Shown: positions 46,198 to 57,160 of the stretch, one piece after another
How positions within the stretch are numbered: the stretch's first letter is position 1
Layout of the letters: each line of letters opens with the position of its first letter
Source of the DNA: Channallabes apus
Lineage: Eukaryota; Chordata; Actinopteri; Siluriformes; Clariidae
DNA: 64,000 nucleotides
NCBI GenBank assembly: GCA_030522415.1
Contig: CM060113.1
Coordinates: 17,259,651 to 17,323,650, forward strand
Direction of reading: 5' to 3'
Notes under the pieces: model-generated
What the model saw: only the letters and a program-made list of their open reading frames with translations
What the model was told of the DNA's origin: nothing
The model's database searches: none
Made by a program: the position numbers and the translations under genes

Positions 46198-46398
46198 CAG
46201 GTCCTTCTCAAAAAATTAGCATATTGTGATAAAGTTCATTATTTTCTGTAATGTACTGATAAACATTAGACTTTCATATATTTTAGATTCATTACACACA
46301 ACTGAAGTAGTTCAAGCCTTTTATTGTTTTAATATTGATGATTGTGGCATACAGCTCATGAAAACCCAAAAATTCCTATCTAAAAAAAATTAGCATAT
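46198..46398. repeat. Left ITR with paired direct repeats
   Basis: Outer direct repeat at about 46209-46223 and inner at about 46384-46398, both with AAAATTAGCATAT. Transposase binding sites are expected at these two places. Confidence 0.9.
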
Positions 46399-46475
46399 TT
46401 CATCCGACCAATAAAAGAAAAGTATTTTTAATACAAAAAAAGTCAACCTTCAAATAATTATGTTCAGTTATGCAC

Positions 46476-47480
46476 TCAATACTTGGTCGGGAATCCTTTT
46501 GCAGAAATGACTGCTTCAATGCGGCATGGCATGGAGGCAATCAGCCTGTGGCACTGCTGAGGTGTTATGGAGGCCCAGGATGCTTCGATAGCGGCCTTAA
46601 GCTCATCCAGAGTGTTGGGTCTTGTGTCTCTCAAATTTCTCTCCACAATATCCCACAGATTCTCTATGGGGTTCAGGTCAGGTGAGTTGGCAGGCCAATT
46701 GAGCACAGTAATACCATGGTCAGTAAACCATTTACCAGTGGTTTTGGCACTGTGAGCAGGTGCCAGGTCGTGCTGAAAAATGAAATCTTCATCTCCATAA
46801 AGCTTTTCAGCAGATGGAAGCATGAAGTGCTCCAAAATCTCCTGATAGCTAGCTGCATTGACCCTGCCCTTGATAAAACACAGTGGACCAACACCAGCAG
46901 CTGACATGGCACCCCAGACCATCACTGACTGTGGGTACTTGACACTGGACTTCAGGCATTTTGGCATTTCCCTCTCCCCAGTCTTCCTCCAGACTCTGGC
47001 ACCTTGATGTCCGAATGACATGCAAAATTTGCTTTCATCCGAAAAAAGTACTTTGGACCACTGAGCAACAGTCCAGTGCTGCTTCTCTGTAACCCAGGTC
47101 AGGTGCTTCTGCCGCTGTTTCTGGTTCAAACGTGGCTTGACCTGGGGAATGCGGCACCTGTAGCCCATTTCCTGCACACGCCTGTACACGGTTGCTCTGG
47201 ATGTTTCTACTCCAGACTCAGTCCACTGCTTCCGCAGGTCCCCCAAGGTCTGAAATCGGTCCTTCTCCACAATCTTCCTCAGGACCCGGTCACCTCTTCT
47301 CGTTGTGCAGCGTTTTCTGCCACACTTTTTCCTTCCCACAGACTTCCCACTGAGGTGCCTTGATACAGCACTCTGGGAACAGCCTATTCGTTCAGAAATT
47401 TCTTTCTGTGTCTTACCCTCTTGCTTGAGGGTGTCAATGATGGCCTTCTGGACAGCAGTCAAGTCGACAGTCTTACCCAT
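46476..47480 (-). CDS. Tc1-type DD34E transposase
   Basis: A 334-residue cut-and-paste transposase, close to the usual Tc1 length of about 340. It starts at an ATG (47480). N-terminal paired-like bipartite DNA-binding region: first helix-turn-helix at about 8-45 (KTQKEISERIGCSQSAVSRH), a basic GRKKCGRKRC linker, second helix-turn-helix at about 60-108 (TLGDLRKQW, SRATVYRRVQEMGY). Catalytic core: Asp148 (VLFSDESKF), Asp238 (FQHDLAPAH) and Glu273 (NPIENLW), with exactly 34 residues between the last two. The Gly-rich PQSVMVWGAMSAAGVG block and the C-terminal EAVISAKGFPTKY are typical. There are no stops or frameshifts. Confidence 0.97.
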   Translation of the reverse strand: MGKTVDLTAVQKAIIDTLKQEGKTQKEISERIGCSQSAVSRHLSGKSVGRKKCGRKRCTTRRGDRVLRKIVEKDRFQTLGDLRKQWTESGVETSRATVYRRVQEMGYRCRIPQVKPRLNQKQRQKHLTWVTEKQHWTVAQWSKVLFSDESKFCMSFGHQGARVWRKTGEREMPKCLKSSVKYPQSVMVWGAMSAAGVGPLCFIKGRVNAASYQEILEHFMLPSAEKLYGDEDFIFQHDLAPAHSAKTTGKWFTDHGITVLNWPANSPDLNPIENLWDIVERNLRDTRPNTLDELKAAIEASWASITPQQCHRLIASMPCRIEAVISAKGFPTKY

Positions 47481-47609
47481 GTTTGCGGTTTTGAGGAATG
47501 AACCAGGCTGGGAGTTTTTAAAAGCCTCAGAAATCTTTTGCAGGTGTTGAGAGTTAATTAGTTGATTCAGATGATTAGGTTAATAGCTCGTTTAGAGAAC
47601 CTTTTCATG

Positions 47610-47807
47610 ATATGCTAATTTTTTGAGATAGGAATTTTGGGTTTTCATGAGCTGTATGCCACAATCATCAATATTAAAACAATAAAAGGCTTGAACTATT
47701 TCAGTTGTGTGTAATGAATCTAAAATATATGAAAGTCTAATGTTTATCAGTACATTACAGAAAATAATGAACTTTATCACAATATGCTAATTTTTTAGAA
47801 GGACCTG
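47610..47807. repeat. Right ITR with paired direct repeats
   Basis: Reverse complement of the left ITR; ends GGACCTG before TA. Confidence 0.9.
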
Positions 47808-47827
47808 TATAATGCCGAAAGTCAGTA

Positions 47828-47831
<4 letters not shown>

Positions 47832-47871
<40 letters not shown>

Positions 47872-47895
47872 CGAGAGAGAGAGAGAGAGAGAGAG
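47832..47895. repeat. (GT)n followed by (GA)n
   Basis: GT run 47832-47859 then GA run to 47895 with one GC interruption. It starts 22 bp after the transposon's TA. Confidence 0.95.
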
Positions 47896-48194
47896 AACGG
47901 TTGGGGGGGAGGTGGCGTTTTGCTTGAAATGCAGCGCCTGACTTGAATACTAATTCAGACTAATATATGCATTTTCTCAGCCTGCAACCTTCAGGCCCAT
48001 GGGAAGGTTCGGATATGGAGCCAAGCAGCTTACAAAGCATAGTGTATTTTGTTAGGAGAAAAATATGATACATTTCACTTGCTCTTTGGCCTGGTGGCCT
48101 GCATTTATTATTATTATTATTATTACTACAGTAGTTTTGGTCAAAACAAGTGACCACAAATGAACCAGACGCAAGAGTTTCACTTGCAGACTGT
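47896..48194. other. Intergenic; (ATT)n at 48107-48125
   Basis: No gene or transposon end recognised. Confidence 0.5.
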
Positions 48195-48370
48195 CTTCTG
48201 TGCAAAAAAGTTTACAGTCGGACAGTGATGTCTGGGATTTGCATAATGACCCTTCGCGCGCTGCGTCCTTCCGGCTAATTTGTCCAGCACTTACGGAGTG
48301 TGAACATCACCACAGGAGGTCGCGCCTCGCGCGCCCCAAGCCAAAATTAGTAAGGTTATCTATATTTTAT
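48195..48370 (+). promoter_or_regulatory. CpG-containing block with perfect octamer
   Basis: A short repeat-free, CpG-rich interval (GACCCTTCGCGCGCTGCGTCC, GGTCGCGCCTCGCGCGCC) in AT-rich DNA. It contains ATTTGCAT at 48237-48244, a perfect POU octamer on the minus strand, followed by AATGA. It is 3.7 kb downstream of pou3f4 and may be a regulatory element, perhaps autoregulatory. Inference. Confidence 0.35.
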
Positions 48371-49917
48371 ACTCAGATGTACTTTAAATAAGTGTTCAGA
48401 AAAATAGGCTAGGAAGACTTGCAAATTCCGTAAATCTCATTGATGTGATCAATAAATCAATCAATTAATAAATCAAAATATTTAAAGAAAATTATAGCCG
48501 GTGTAGTCCTCAGGTAGTTCTCTTTAGGCATGTTATAGTAGCAGCAAAAGTATTAAGTGATTGTAAATGTCTACCTGAAATAAGACACAAGATTACTATT
48601 TGTGCATTCCAAATGATTTAAGCTAGACCTGTTCATGATATTTCTGTTGGCTAACTGCTTTTGTGTACTTTGAAGTACTCAATCAGTTGTTAGGCGATGC
48701 TGTGTATGACCCCTTTCACGCGTTTCTGCGTGAGACGCCCGTCACACGTGAGTTTACAGTTATGCTGCCTTATTAACAAGCGTTTATTTACACCCGTGGT
48801 ATAGATACACTTAAACGGTGGTCTGTGCGTCGTGTTGCGCACGCTGCCGTTTCTATTTTCCACACTCTCGCGTCAGTGAAGCCTCTGTAGAAATCATCTG
48901 CATTACCATTTTCACTTCTTATACACTACGAGCTTTTCCTTAATCTGGGTCTGAATTAATCTTTAGTTTTTTTATACAGATTGTGCCACTAAAATATGCA
49001 TTTAACATACACAATTTTTTTTACAAGGTTTCACATTCAATTTTTGTGTAACCATGCGTAGAATGTTCGTTTTTTGTTTTGTTAGCACTATCTATTTTAA
49101 ATTTCCATTTCATAAAAAAAAATGCAATCCCGGGACTATAGGGAAAAGTGAACGAGCACATCTCATCACCTTTATTTCAGCCAGTGAGCATAGCAAGAAT
49201 GTTCAATCCAGGTAGCCAAGCAGAGAGGAATGCAGTTAGTTGGGTCGAGCATTATCACAACTGTTACCTTAAACTACACACCGTTAATTATGTCAAATTT
49301 AACTTAGAATATATAAGACTATTAAAATATATCTGAATTAACAGATTCAGTGCTTCTCTGTTTGCCACACAAATACAAAATTGCATTAAAAATGTATGCC
49401 TGAATAACATATTTAAAAAAGAAAAAAGAAAAGCCAAACATGTAAACTCACCCATGGAGTTTAACTTTATTTTGATATAATACAACTTAATTTATTTGTA
49501 AAACTTGAACTGCAGCAGCTCAATCAAGAGTATTAGTTATGCATTAAATTTCATGATTTAAAGTAAATACAGCAAAGTAAAAAGGAGTCTAAGAAACTTT
49601 TGCAATATTAAAAAAAGCAAAACTCAGAAATAAACATACCTTCCAAAATCAAACCTAGCCGATAAGCCATAAGGATAGTTAAAAGTGAAGTATACACCAT
49701 CACCAAATTTAGACCTTGAAAAATAGAACACAAATGCTGTGCTTATATACACTGTATAAACCCAGTGCAACAGTATACTAAACCTACTACTCTTGTGTAG
49801 CATGCAGTAGGCCTGGGTGACAATCAGGATTACATAACCAGGATAAAAAAAGGGAGTCCAGAATGTATATTGTCTCATTTTTGTCACTTATAGAGCTGAT
49901 GTGTTCATTATTATGTA
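48371..49917. other. Intergenic; CpG-containing part 48700-48890
   Basis: No gene recognised. The interval 48700-48890 again has CpG-containing, repeat-free text (TTTCACGCGTTTCTGCGTGAGACGCCCG, palindromic around TTTCTGC) against AT-rich flanks. Confidence 0.4.
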
Positions 49918-50640
49918 CACCAATCAGCCATAGCATTATAACCACCTGCCTTTTGCCACCACAGCACTAATTAAACGTCATTTGTATAGCGCTTTTAACA
50001 ATGGTCATTGTCGCAAAGCTGCTTGACAGAATCTGTGTATGAAATGTGAGAAAATCTGCATGAATCAAAATGATCAGATTGTCCCTGATGAGCAAGCCAA
50101 GGGTGAGAGTGACAAGAATAAACTCCCTGAGAGGAAACAAACTCAACAGCGAACCCATCCTCATTTGGGTGATAATGGATAGCAGGAATTGTTTTGCCAT
50201 CACACTGTGTATTAGGCAGCTGGAAGTTCAATATATTTGATGATTAATGCATTGTGTGTTCTGAAAGTTTTTTATAATAACCAGCATTAACCTTTTCCTC
50301 AATTTGAGCTACAATAGGTCTTCTATTAGATCAGACTACGGCCAGACCCTGACGCTAGGTTTTCCTTTCTTGGATTACTTTTGGTATGTCCTGACCACTG
50401 CAGACCAGGAACATCCCATGTCCTGACCACCGCAACCTGCAAACGTCCTAAAATAGCTGCAGATTTGGAGTTGCTCTGAGCCAGTCCTCTAGCCATCACA
50501 ATCAGGCCCTTGTCAAAGTCACTCAAATCCTTACGCTTGCCCATTTTTTCTGCTTCCAACACATCAACTTCAGGGAAAAAAAAGTCTACTTACTGCCTAA
50601 TAAAGCCCACCCACTTACAGCTGCCATTGTAATGAGATAT
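49918..50640 (-). mobile_element. Tc1 family A relic (minus) with nested repeat
   Basis: The left end is CACCAATCAGCCATAGCATT. Minus-strand N-terminal transposase fragment at 50326-50562 ([31 protein letters not shown]). A dispersed retroelement 3' end (49970-50225) is inserted in it. The right part borders an oppositely oriented fragment of the same family at 50641. Confidence 0.75.
49970..50225 (-). repeat. Dispersed retroelement 3' end (copy 2)
   Basis: Minus-strand copy of the repeat at 16820-17115: plus text CATTTGTATAGCGCTTTTAA, then GAATAAACTCCCTGAGAGGA and CCCATCCTCATTTGGGTGAT. It is nested in the Tc1 relic. Confidence 0.7.
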
Positions 50641-51378
50641 TCAAACTGTAGCTATTGTGAAGAGGACCAAAAGGTAATCCTAGACAACTGGGTCAGATTA
50701 ACTCCAAAACTGCAGCTCTTTTAGGACGTTTCCAGGCTGCAGTGGTCAGGACCAGGGCTTGACATTAACTTTTTTGCTCACTGGCCAATGTGGCTAGTGG
50801 ATTTCCGGAAACACTAGCCATTCAGCCTTTTTACTATAGCCACAATTTTGTTACCAGAAAATCACAGTTTTTTCTTCACCATGATACGTTAATATTTGTT
50901 AGCTAGATTTACTTATAAATGACAGCATACACTGTATCACTATAGTAGTAGTCAAGAATTCAGTACTGTTAAGATAGCTCCGAATATAAAAACATGCAAA
51001 CATGAACAGTATATTCTGCTTATTGAACTTAAATTCAAACCTCTTACCACATGAATTGAAAACTCAGAATAATTTTAGTGTTATTATGTGTACTATTACC
51101 AGGTATTATTATTCATTATGTATTATATCAGAATTCTGAGTTAGGACAATGGACTCTGGTCTATCTTGTAGTGTTGACTCTTTGTAGTGTGAGGTAATTC
51201 AATCAATTGATGAATTTTCTATCATTCAACATGAAATCTAAATAGATTTTAATAGTGATTCCTTTTTTTAAATATATAATCAGTAAATAACCTATGCGAA
51301 AGGGGCAAACATTCTCATTCTCATCATGTTGAGAAGCAATAGCCCTTTAAGGAAATGATGCACACAGGAAGTAAAAGC

Positions 51379-51405
51379 GTGTGTGTGTGTGTGTGTGTGT
51401 GTGTG
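51379..51405. repeat. (GT)n microsatellite
   Basis: GT run of 27 bp inside the hAT element. Confidence 0.95.
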
Positions 51406-51872
51406 ACTTGTGATGGGAAGTTCGAATAATTTTAGTGACTCGGTTCTTTGAATCTCGTTCATCAAAATGAACGAATCTTTTTTTTGAGTCATTTCGTTCA
51501 TTTGATCAGAAATAAATTAAAATGTTGCGTTTTCAATAAAAAAAATAGCCCCAATACGTCTACATACACAAATTTTGTCCCAGTTATTAAAATATTACAA
51601 TGCACCTAAGGACATATTATAATAAACAGGATGAGTAACTCACCATCATATCTTCCAGTCGTTCGTTCTTTTTAATCTATTGCACCGCATAGCGTCTATG
51701 GGAGTCACGTTACAAAAGAACGAAAGACTCGAGACCTGAATGTAACACGGAGGTTTTGCGATGTTTTGCGCATGCGCGTCCAAAAGAAAATGAACGAATC
51801 ACTCTCCGAGATACTCGTTCATCTGAGTCATGTTAAAGAGTCGTTCAAAAAGAACGAATCGTTCATAAACAT
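51406..51872. repeat. Nested repeat rich in GAACGA/TCGTTC
   Basis: Starts ACTTGTGATGGGAAGTTCGA and ends near AACGAATCGTTCATAAAC. The motif TCGTTC or GAACGA occurs about ten times in both orientations, creating many hairpins. I recall similar text as a common fish repeat but cannot name its family. Confidence 0.55.
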
Positions 51873-52290
51873 GTAGAGAGAGGTATTAAATGTCCTCATT
51901 ACATTCATGCGCTTTTTATGCGCGTAATATTACGCTGCAATGCGTTTATTATATCGGATGCCTTTAGAGAAAACTACAGCAAAAATATATACTACCCAAA
52001 GAATAAACTACCCGCCAAAGTGGCTAGTGAGACTAAAGTTATTACCCGCCACAGCCGAATTTTACCCGCATTTGCCGGGTGGACGGGTGTCAGTGTTAAA
52101 CCCTGGTCAGGACATACCAAAAGTGATGGCCTGTGTAGTCCGATCCAGTAGAAGAGCTACTACACAGTAGCTCAAATTAAAGAAAAGGTTATTGGTGGTT
52201 CCAATATAAAGGTGTCAAAACAAACACATCATTACGGTTTTGGTGGCAAAATGTGGGGCTACTTAATATTAGATGGGTGGACATAATGCT

Positions 52291-53089
52291 GTCTGTGGCT
52301 GTTCTGTTTATGTTATGTTTATATTCACACTAACCATTCAATAGGGAAAAAAGAGGAAAGGTACAGTATTAAGAAAGTGTACACATAAACCTAATGAGTG
52401 TTTACATTTTAACTAAAATAAATGCTTTATCACCTCAAGCATCTGGTGTTTACCATGTAAACCTACACTAAAGTTTCTACATGAGGACTTTAAACATAGT
52501 GGGTGATTAGGTCTATGGGAAAAACTAAATTGTTCTACTCAGCTGCTGCCAGGACCAGCCATCACTTTTGATTTGGTAGTCATGGAATCCAGTGCTTTCT
52601 GCAGAGTAGGTTCTCACAACATCACTTTTCAAGAAAAATGTTTTTAAAAATTCCATACTTACCACAACCCAGACCATAGTGTACTAAAACAACACAGTAA
52701 TAAATGTATTTTGGTGAAGTTGTGTTTTTCCACAGTTTCTACGATCCTAAATACTTTAACTTGTAGTCCCCCCCCCCCCCCCCTCATCCAGAATGATAGT
52801 TCTGCAACTTCATCTCAATAAACCTGCTTAATGAATCAAAACACACCCTACTGAGTAGTTGTCTAGGGTGGAGAAGGAGAGGAAGATAAGGATCCACAGG
52901 TTTCACGCAGCTCTACACAGCTTAATGCAGCTTCACGCAGCCCTGAAGGCCAACACCACAAAGCCCATGTTTTAAGTGTCCACTGAAAAATTGTCTTTAA
53001 AAGGTGTCCGGTCTATAAAATATACCTTTTAGGTCTTGGGCCCTAATTAAAAACCTCTTCAGCAGTTTAATTGTTTAATCAGTAATGAA
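52291..53089. other. Intergenic; C16 run near 52768-52784
   Basis: No gene recognised. GCAG-CTTCACGCAGC / CTTAATGCAGC motifs repeat three to four times at 52904-52945. Confidence 0.45.
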
Positions 53090-53345
53090 ATGTCATGTTT
53101 GTTGCACTGTCATTTTGTCGCGTTTGTTTGCATATTTGCACATGCACTTTATGCTGTCCCTTCTGTATAAAAATTTAGACAGTTCCCAGCTAGCCAGCTA
53201 ATTAGGCTTCTTAGTTAGCTAGTTAGTTTTCTCTTAATTTATGTTGAAAATGTATGTTGGATGTACCACCTTGGTCCTGGAGGAACGTTGTTTCGTTTCA
53301 CTGTGTATATGACAATAAAGCCTACTTGACTTGAATTGACCTCCA
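53090..53345 (+). repeat. LINE-like 3' end
   Basis: 'GGAGGAACGTTGTTTCGTTTCACTGTGTATATGACAATAAAGCC-ACTTGACTTGAATTGA' is a recurrent 3' end of a fish non-LTR element: an AATAAA signal followed by (CTTGA)n-like repeats. Coding part absent. Confidence 0.6.
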
Positions 53346-54365
53346 ACCAATTGCTCTAGTCTAGACAAATAAGTTGCCAGATAGCCAACTTTCTTGCGAA
53401 AGTTAAAATTTAATGCTCCCATGTTTAATGCTGCGTTTCTCTATTTGTTCTTAATTTCAGTAGGTGTACATATGTGTTCATGGTGCCTTGCAAGGGCCCA
53501 TCAGGGGTGAATGCTCTCACTTTGCAGCCAGTGTCATCATATCGCATTTACCACAGCCCTGAAAACCATAAAGTGTTACCAGAAGATGATTATATTATTA
53601 CTTTGAAATCAAAGATAGCAGTTAACTTTTCAGATTTTGTTGTTCATATACTGATATAAACCTCTCAGTAATCAACTAAGACATGACAATGACTAATAAT
53701 TATTTATTATTTTAAGTCCTAATAAAAAAGGGGCATCTGTGGCAGTTTATTGTATACCCATTTTAAAGAAACTACTTAATTCATTAAAAATTAATAAATT
53801 AATTGTCTACATAAGGGAAGCATGCTAACATTAAAGGAATTTCTCTTTTATGACCCTATTAATACTATACTTTCGATTTGGAATAACATTAAAAACATTA
53901 GTACTGGTTTGGTTTTTCTACTGTGAGTATTATCTACTGTAATATGTTCATAATGAATTTGAGAAAACGTAGGTTATAAGCATGGAAAATACTAAATATT
54001 AAAGTATAAACCTTGATGTTAACCTGTTGCCTTTTTTAAATTGTTAGTGCAATAAAATAAATTATACAATGTAACAAAAGAAAAGATTTGTCATACAAAG
54101 TAATGATTTTTAATTGTAATTTAAGATGAAGTTGAAGATATAAAATGATTAAAATGTTTCCAAAACTTCATTAAAAATGGTCTTGATTTAATGTTGCAAA
54201 AAAGATAAAGATGTGCTTTTTAGAATATAATGCAAACATATTTTCTACTCATGTATACAGTCCACATCTTGAGGATTTCAGAAATGTATTTTAATGTGCT
54301 TAATATTTTTTCCTTAATGATGGAAGCTTTGTGAAAATCAATATATCTGAATATACACCAATCAA
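53346..54365. other. AT-rich intergenic DNA
   Basis: No gene. The plus frame at 53474-53659 lacks domain or splice evidence. Confidence 0.45.
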
Positions 54366-55135
54366 ACATACACTATATTAACAAAAGTATTCACTCGCCT
54401 GCCTTCACATGCATATGAACTTAAGTAACCCCATTCTTTACCCATAAGGTTTAATATGATGCTTCAGTTCTTCTGGGAAAGCTTTTCACAAGGTTTAGAA
54501 GTGTGTTTATGGGAATTTTTGACCATTCTGCACGAAGGGCATCTGCGACGTCATAAACCGATGTAGAACAACTTGGCCTACTTCTCTAAATTATCCCAAA
54601 GGTGTTCTATCGCATTGAGGTCAGGATTCTGTGCAGGCCAGTCATGTTTTTCCACACCAAACTCTTTATTGACCTTGCTTTGTGCACTGGTGTGCAGTCA
54701 TGTTGGAACTGTAAAGGGCCATCACCAAACTGTTCCCACAAAGTTGGGAGCATGAAATTGTCCGATATGTCCTCATATGATGAAGTTCCTTTTAGGAGTT
54801 CCTTTGACTGGAAGTAAGGGGCCGAGACCAACTACTGAAAAACAACTCCACACCAGTTCCAACATGACTGCACATAAGCAAAGTCCATAAATACATGCTT
54901 TAGTGTGTTTGGTGTGAAAGAACTTGGATAGAATAAGGGATGAATTAGAGCGGTAACGGCGAGCCAGGCCTTCTCACATCAGTGTCTGACCGCACAAATG
55001 CGCTTCTGGAAGTATGGTCAAAAATCCTCATAAACACACTCATAAACTTTGTGGAAAGCCTTCCCAGAAGAGTTGAAGCTGTTATAGCTGCAAAGGGTGG
55101 GCCTATTATGAAATAATTTCGGAACATTTTTTCCC
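54366..55135 (-). mobile_element. Decayed, rearranged Tc1-like transposon
   Basis: Left end TACACTATATTAACAAAAGTATTCACTCGCC, a fish Tc1 terminus. Minus coding text at 54607-54831 (LLKGTSSYEDISDNFMLPTLWEQFGDGPLQFQHD) covers the second catalytic Asp region. The catalytic-Glu region lies near 54595-54650. The C-terminal end text is repeated or rearranged at 54945-55127 (FVRSDTDVRRPGSPLP). Inactive. Confidence 0.7.
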
Positions 55136-55812
55136 ACTGTCTGATGGTGCATTATCTTGCTGAAAAAGGTCACTGCCATTTGAGTAGGTCGCTCATGTCA
55201 AAGTAACATCCAAATGATTGCCAGGAGGTTTCCCAGCGGAACATTGCTCTGAACCTCACACTGCCTATGCGGCTTGCCATCTCTTCCAACTTAAGGAACA
55301 CATACACCCATAAGCTTACATGATGTAGAAGAAAACATGATTAACCAATGGAGGTCACTTTCTTGTACTGTTGCATGTTCCAGTTCTGATGCTTGTGTTC
55401 CCATTGTAGATGTATTCCTATTTGCAGTAACCTGCAGTGTTCTGGCATCTTTCTATGATCCAAACAAACTTTTTCAGCATTTTGTGTCACAGTATCACTT
55501 CTGTAGAATTAAACCAGACAGGCTAGCCTTTACTCTTCACCTGTGGAGCTTGACTTCATTGAGCTTATACCCGGTTCAGCAGTTTTCCTTTCTTGGACAA
55601 TTTTGATCTGTAATAAAAAAATTCATAATGGGAACACCCCATAAACCCTACAATCAGCTAGCTAGCATAATTCAGCCCATTAAAGTTGCTCAAATCCATA
55701 TTCTTTCCCATTTGCCATCCTTTCAATTTGTCAACTTTCAAAAATGTCTGTTCACTTGGTATGTAATTTATGCCACCCATTGTCAGTGGTTATGTTATGG
55801 CTGATCAGTGTA
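55136..55812 (-). mobile_element. Tc1 family A relic
   Basis: Ends at the right in GTTATGGCTGATCAGTG (family A terminus). The interior follows the complement of the transposase middle and N-terminus: 'TGATGTAGAAGAAAACATGATTAACC', 'CAGTTCTGATGCTTGTGTTCCCATTGTAG', 'TCCTTTCTTGGACAATTTTG'. Abuts the preceding relic. Confidence 0.65.
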
Positions 55813-55840
55813 TATCGATATAATTCACCCCATGATGTTG

Positions 55841-57160
55841 TACAGGTCCTTCTAAAAAAATTAGCATATTGTGATAAAGTTCATTATTTTCTGATAAACT
55901 GATACTGATAAACATTAGACTTTCATATATTTTAGATTCATTACACAAAACTGATATAGTTCAAGCCTTTTATTGTTTTAATATTGATGATTGTGGCATA
56001 CAGCTCATGAAAACCCAAAATCCCTATCTAAAAAAATTAGCATATTTCATCCGACCAATAAAAGAAAAGTCAACCTTCAAATAATTATGTTCAGTTATGC
56101 ACTCGGTCTGGAATCCTTTTGCAGATTCTTGTGTCTCTCAACTTTCTCTTCACAATATCCCACAGATTCTCTATGGGGTTCAGGTCAGGAGAGTTGGCAG
56201 GCCAATTGAGCACAGTAATACCATGGTCAGTAAACCATTTACCAGTGGTTTTGGCACTGTGAGCAGGTGCCAGGTCGTGCTGAAAAATTAAATCTTCATA
56301 AAGCTTGTCAGCAGATGGAAACATGAAGTGCTCCAAAATCTCCTGATAGCTAACTGCATTGACCCTGCCCTTGATAAAACACAGTGGACCAACACCAGCA
56401 GCTGACATGGCACCCCAGACCATCACTGACTGTGGGTACTTGACACTGGACTTCAGGCATTTTGGCATTTCCCTCTCCCCAGTCTTCTTCCAGACTCTGG
56501 CACCTTGATTTCCGAATGACATGCAAAATTTGCAACCTGTAGCCCATTTCCTGCACACGCCTGTACATGGTGGCTCTGGATGTTTCTACTCTTCCGCAGG
56601 TCCCCCAAGGTCTGGAATCGGTCCTTCTCCAGAATCTTCCTCAGGGCCCGGTCACCTCTTCCCGTTGTGCAGCGTTTTCTGCCACACTTTTTCCTTCCCA
56701 CAGACTTCCCACTGAGGTGCCTTGATACAGCACTCTGGGAACAGCCTATTCGTTCAGAAATTTCTTTGTGTGTCTTACCCTCTTGCTTGAGGGTGTCAAT
56801 GATGGCCTTCTGGACAGCAGTCAGGTCGGCAGTCTTACCCATGATTGCGGTTTTGAGTAATGAACCAGGCTGGGAGTTTTTAAAAGCCTCAGGAATCTTT
56901 TGCAGGTGTTTAGAGTTAATTAGTTGATTAGGTTAATAGCTCGTTTAGAGAATCTTTTCATTATATGCTAATTTTTTGAGATAGGGATTTTGGGTTTTCA
57001 TGAGCTGTATGCTACAATCATCAATATTAAAACAATAAAAGGCTTGAACTATTCAGTTGTGTGTAATGAATCTAAAATATATGAAAGTCTAATGTTTATT
57101 AGTACATTAAAGAAAATAATGAACTTTATCGCAATATGCTAATTTTTTGAGAAGGACCTG
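55841..57160 (-). mobile_element. Deleted sister of the intact Tc1 transposon
   Basis: Element 55843-57160 (1318 bp) with the same CAGGTCCTTCT ends and IR/DR repeats as 46198-47807. TA precedes it (55841-55842), but the right flank reads GA then TA, so the duplication is mutated. The transposase (56097-56842, minus) has lost two parts: the first catalytic Asp region with preceding residues (junction near 56532-56535 and 56590), and most of the C-terminal 50 residues (junction near 56125). Remaining pieces are 56453-56842 (DNA-binding half) and 56097-56558 (second Asp and Glu regions). It can move only if supplied with transposase. Confidence 0.93.
56097..56842 (-). pseudogene. Tc1 transposase pseudogene
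   Basis: Closely similar to the intact 334-residue protein where aligned (MGKTADLTAVQKAIIDTLKQ; FQHDLAPAHSAKTTGKWF; NPIENLWDIV). It lacks the SDES Asp, has a short deletion in the PSADKLYEDLIFQHD stretch, frameshifts near 56540 and 56600, and a truncated C-terminus. Confidence 0.93.

Larger units (their letters stand above)
46196..47809 (-). mobile_element. Complete Tc1-family transposon with intact ORF
   Basis: Element 46198-47807 (1610 bp) between TA dinucleotides (46196-46197, 47808-47809). Inverted terminal repeats of about 200 bp (46198-46398 and 47610-47807) begin CAGGTCCTTCT and are nearly identical, differing by a few substitutions and 1-bp indels. Each ITR carries an outer and an inner direct repeat around AAAAATTAGCATAT, an IR/DR layout like Sleeping Beauty-type elements. 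The intact transposase between them makes this a candidate active copy. It sits about 0.5 kb beyond the predicted end of pou3f4. Confidence 0.96.
50745..52113. mobile_element. Non-autonomous hAT with 8-bp TSD
   Basis: Element 50753-52105 (1353 bp), flanked by a perfect 8-bp duplication GTCAGGAC (50745-50752, 52106-52113). Ends CAGGGCTTGACATTAAC and, from the right, CAGGGTTTAACACTGAC are imperfect inverted repeats typical of hAT. No transposase frame. The interior holds a GT microsatellite (51379-51405) and a segment dense in GAACGA/TCGTTC motifs (51406-51872). Confidence 0.93.
50641..52290 (+). mobile_element. Tc1 family A relic (plus) split by hAT
   Basis: The left part, 50641-50752 (GGGTCAGATTAACTCCAAAA, TTTCCAGGCTGCAGTGGTCA), and the right part, 52106-52290 (ACATACCAAAAGTGATGGCC, TAGAAGAGCTACTACACAG), are adjacent N-terminal coding regions of the family A transposase. 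They become contiguous when the hAT at 50753-52105 is removed. Confidence 0.8.

Noticed and set aside
52768..52784. Long C run as a possible functional G-quadruplex
   Set aside because: A single homopolymer without four separated tracts; more likely slippage or an assembly artefact.
54366..57160. CRISPR-like spacing of repeated words
   Set aside because: The repeats are Tc1 inverted ends and coding remnants, not short regularly spaced repeats; the DNA is vertebrate.
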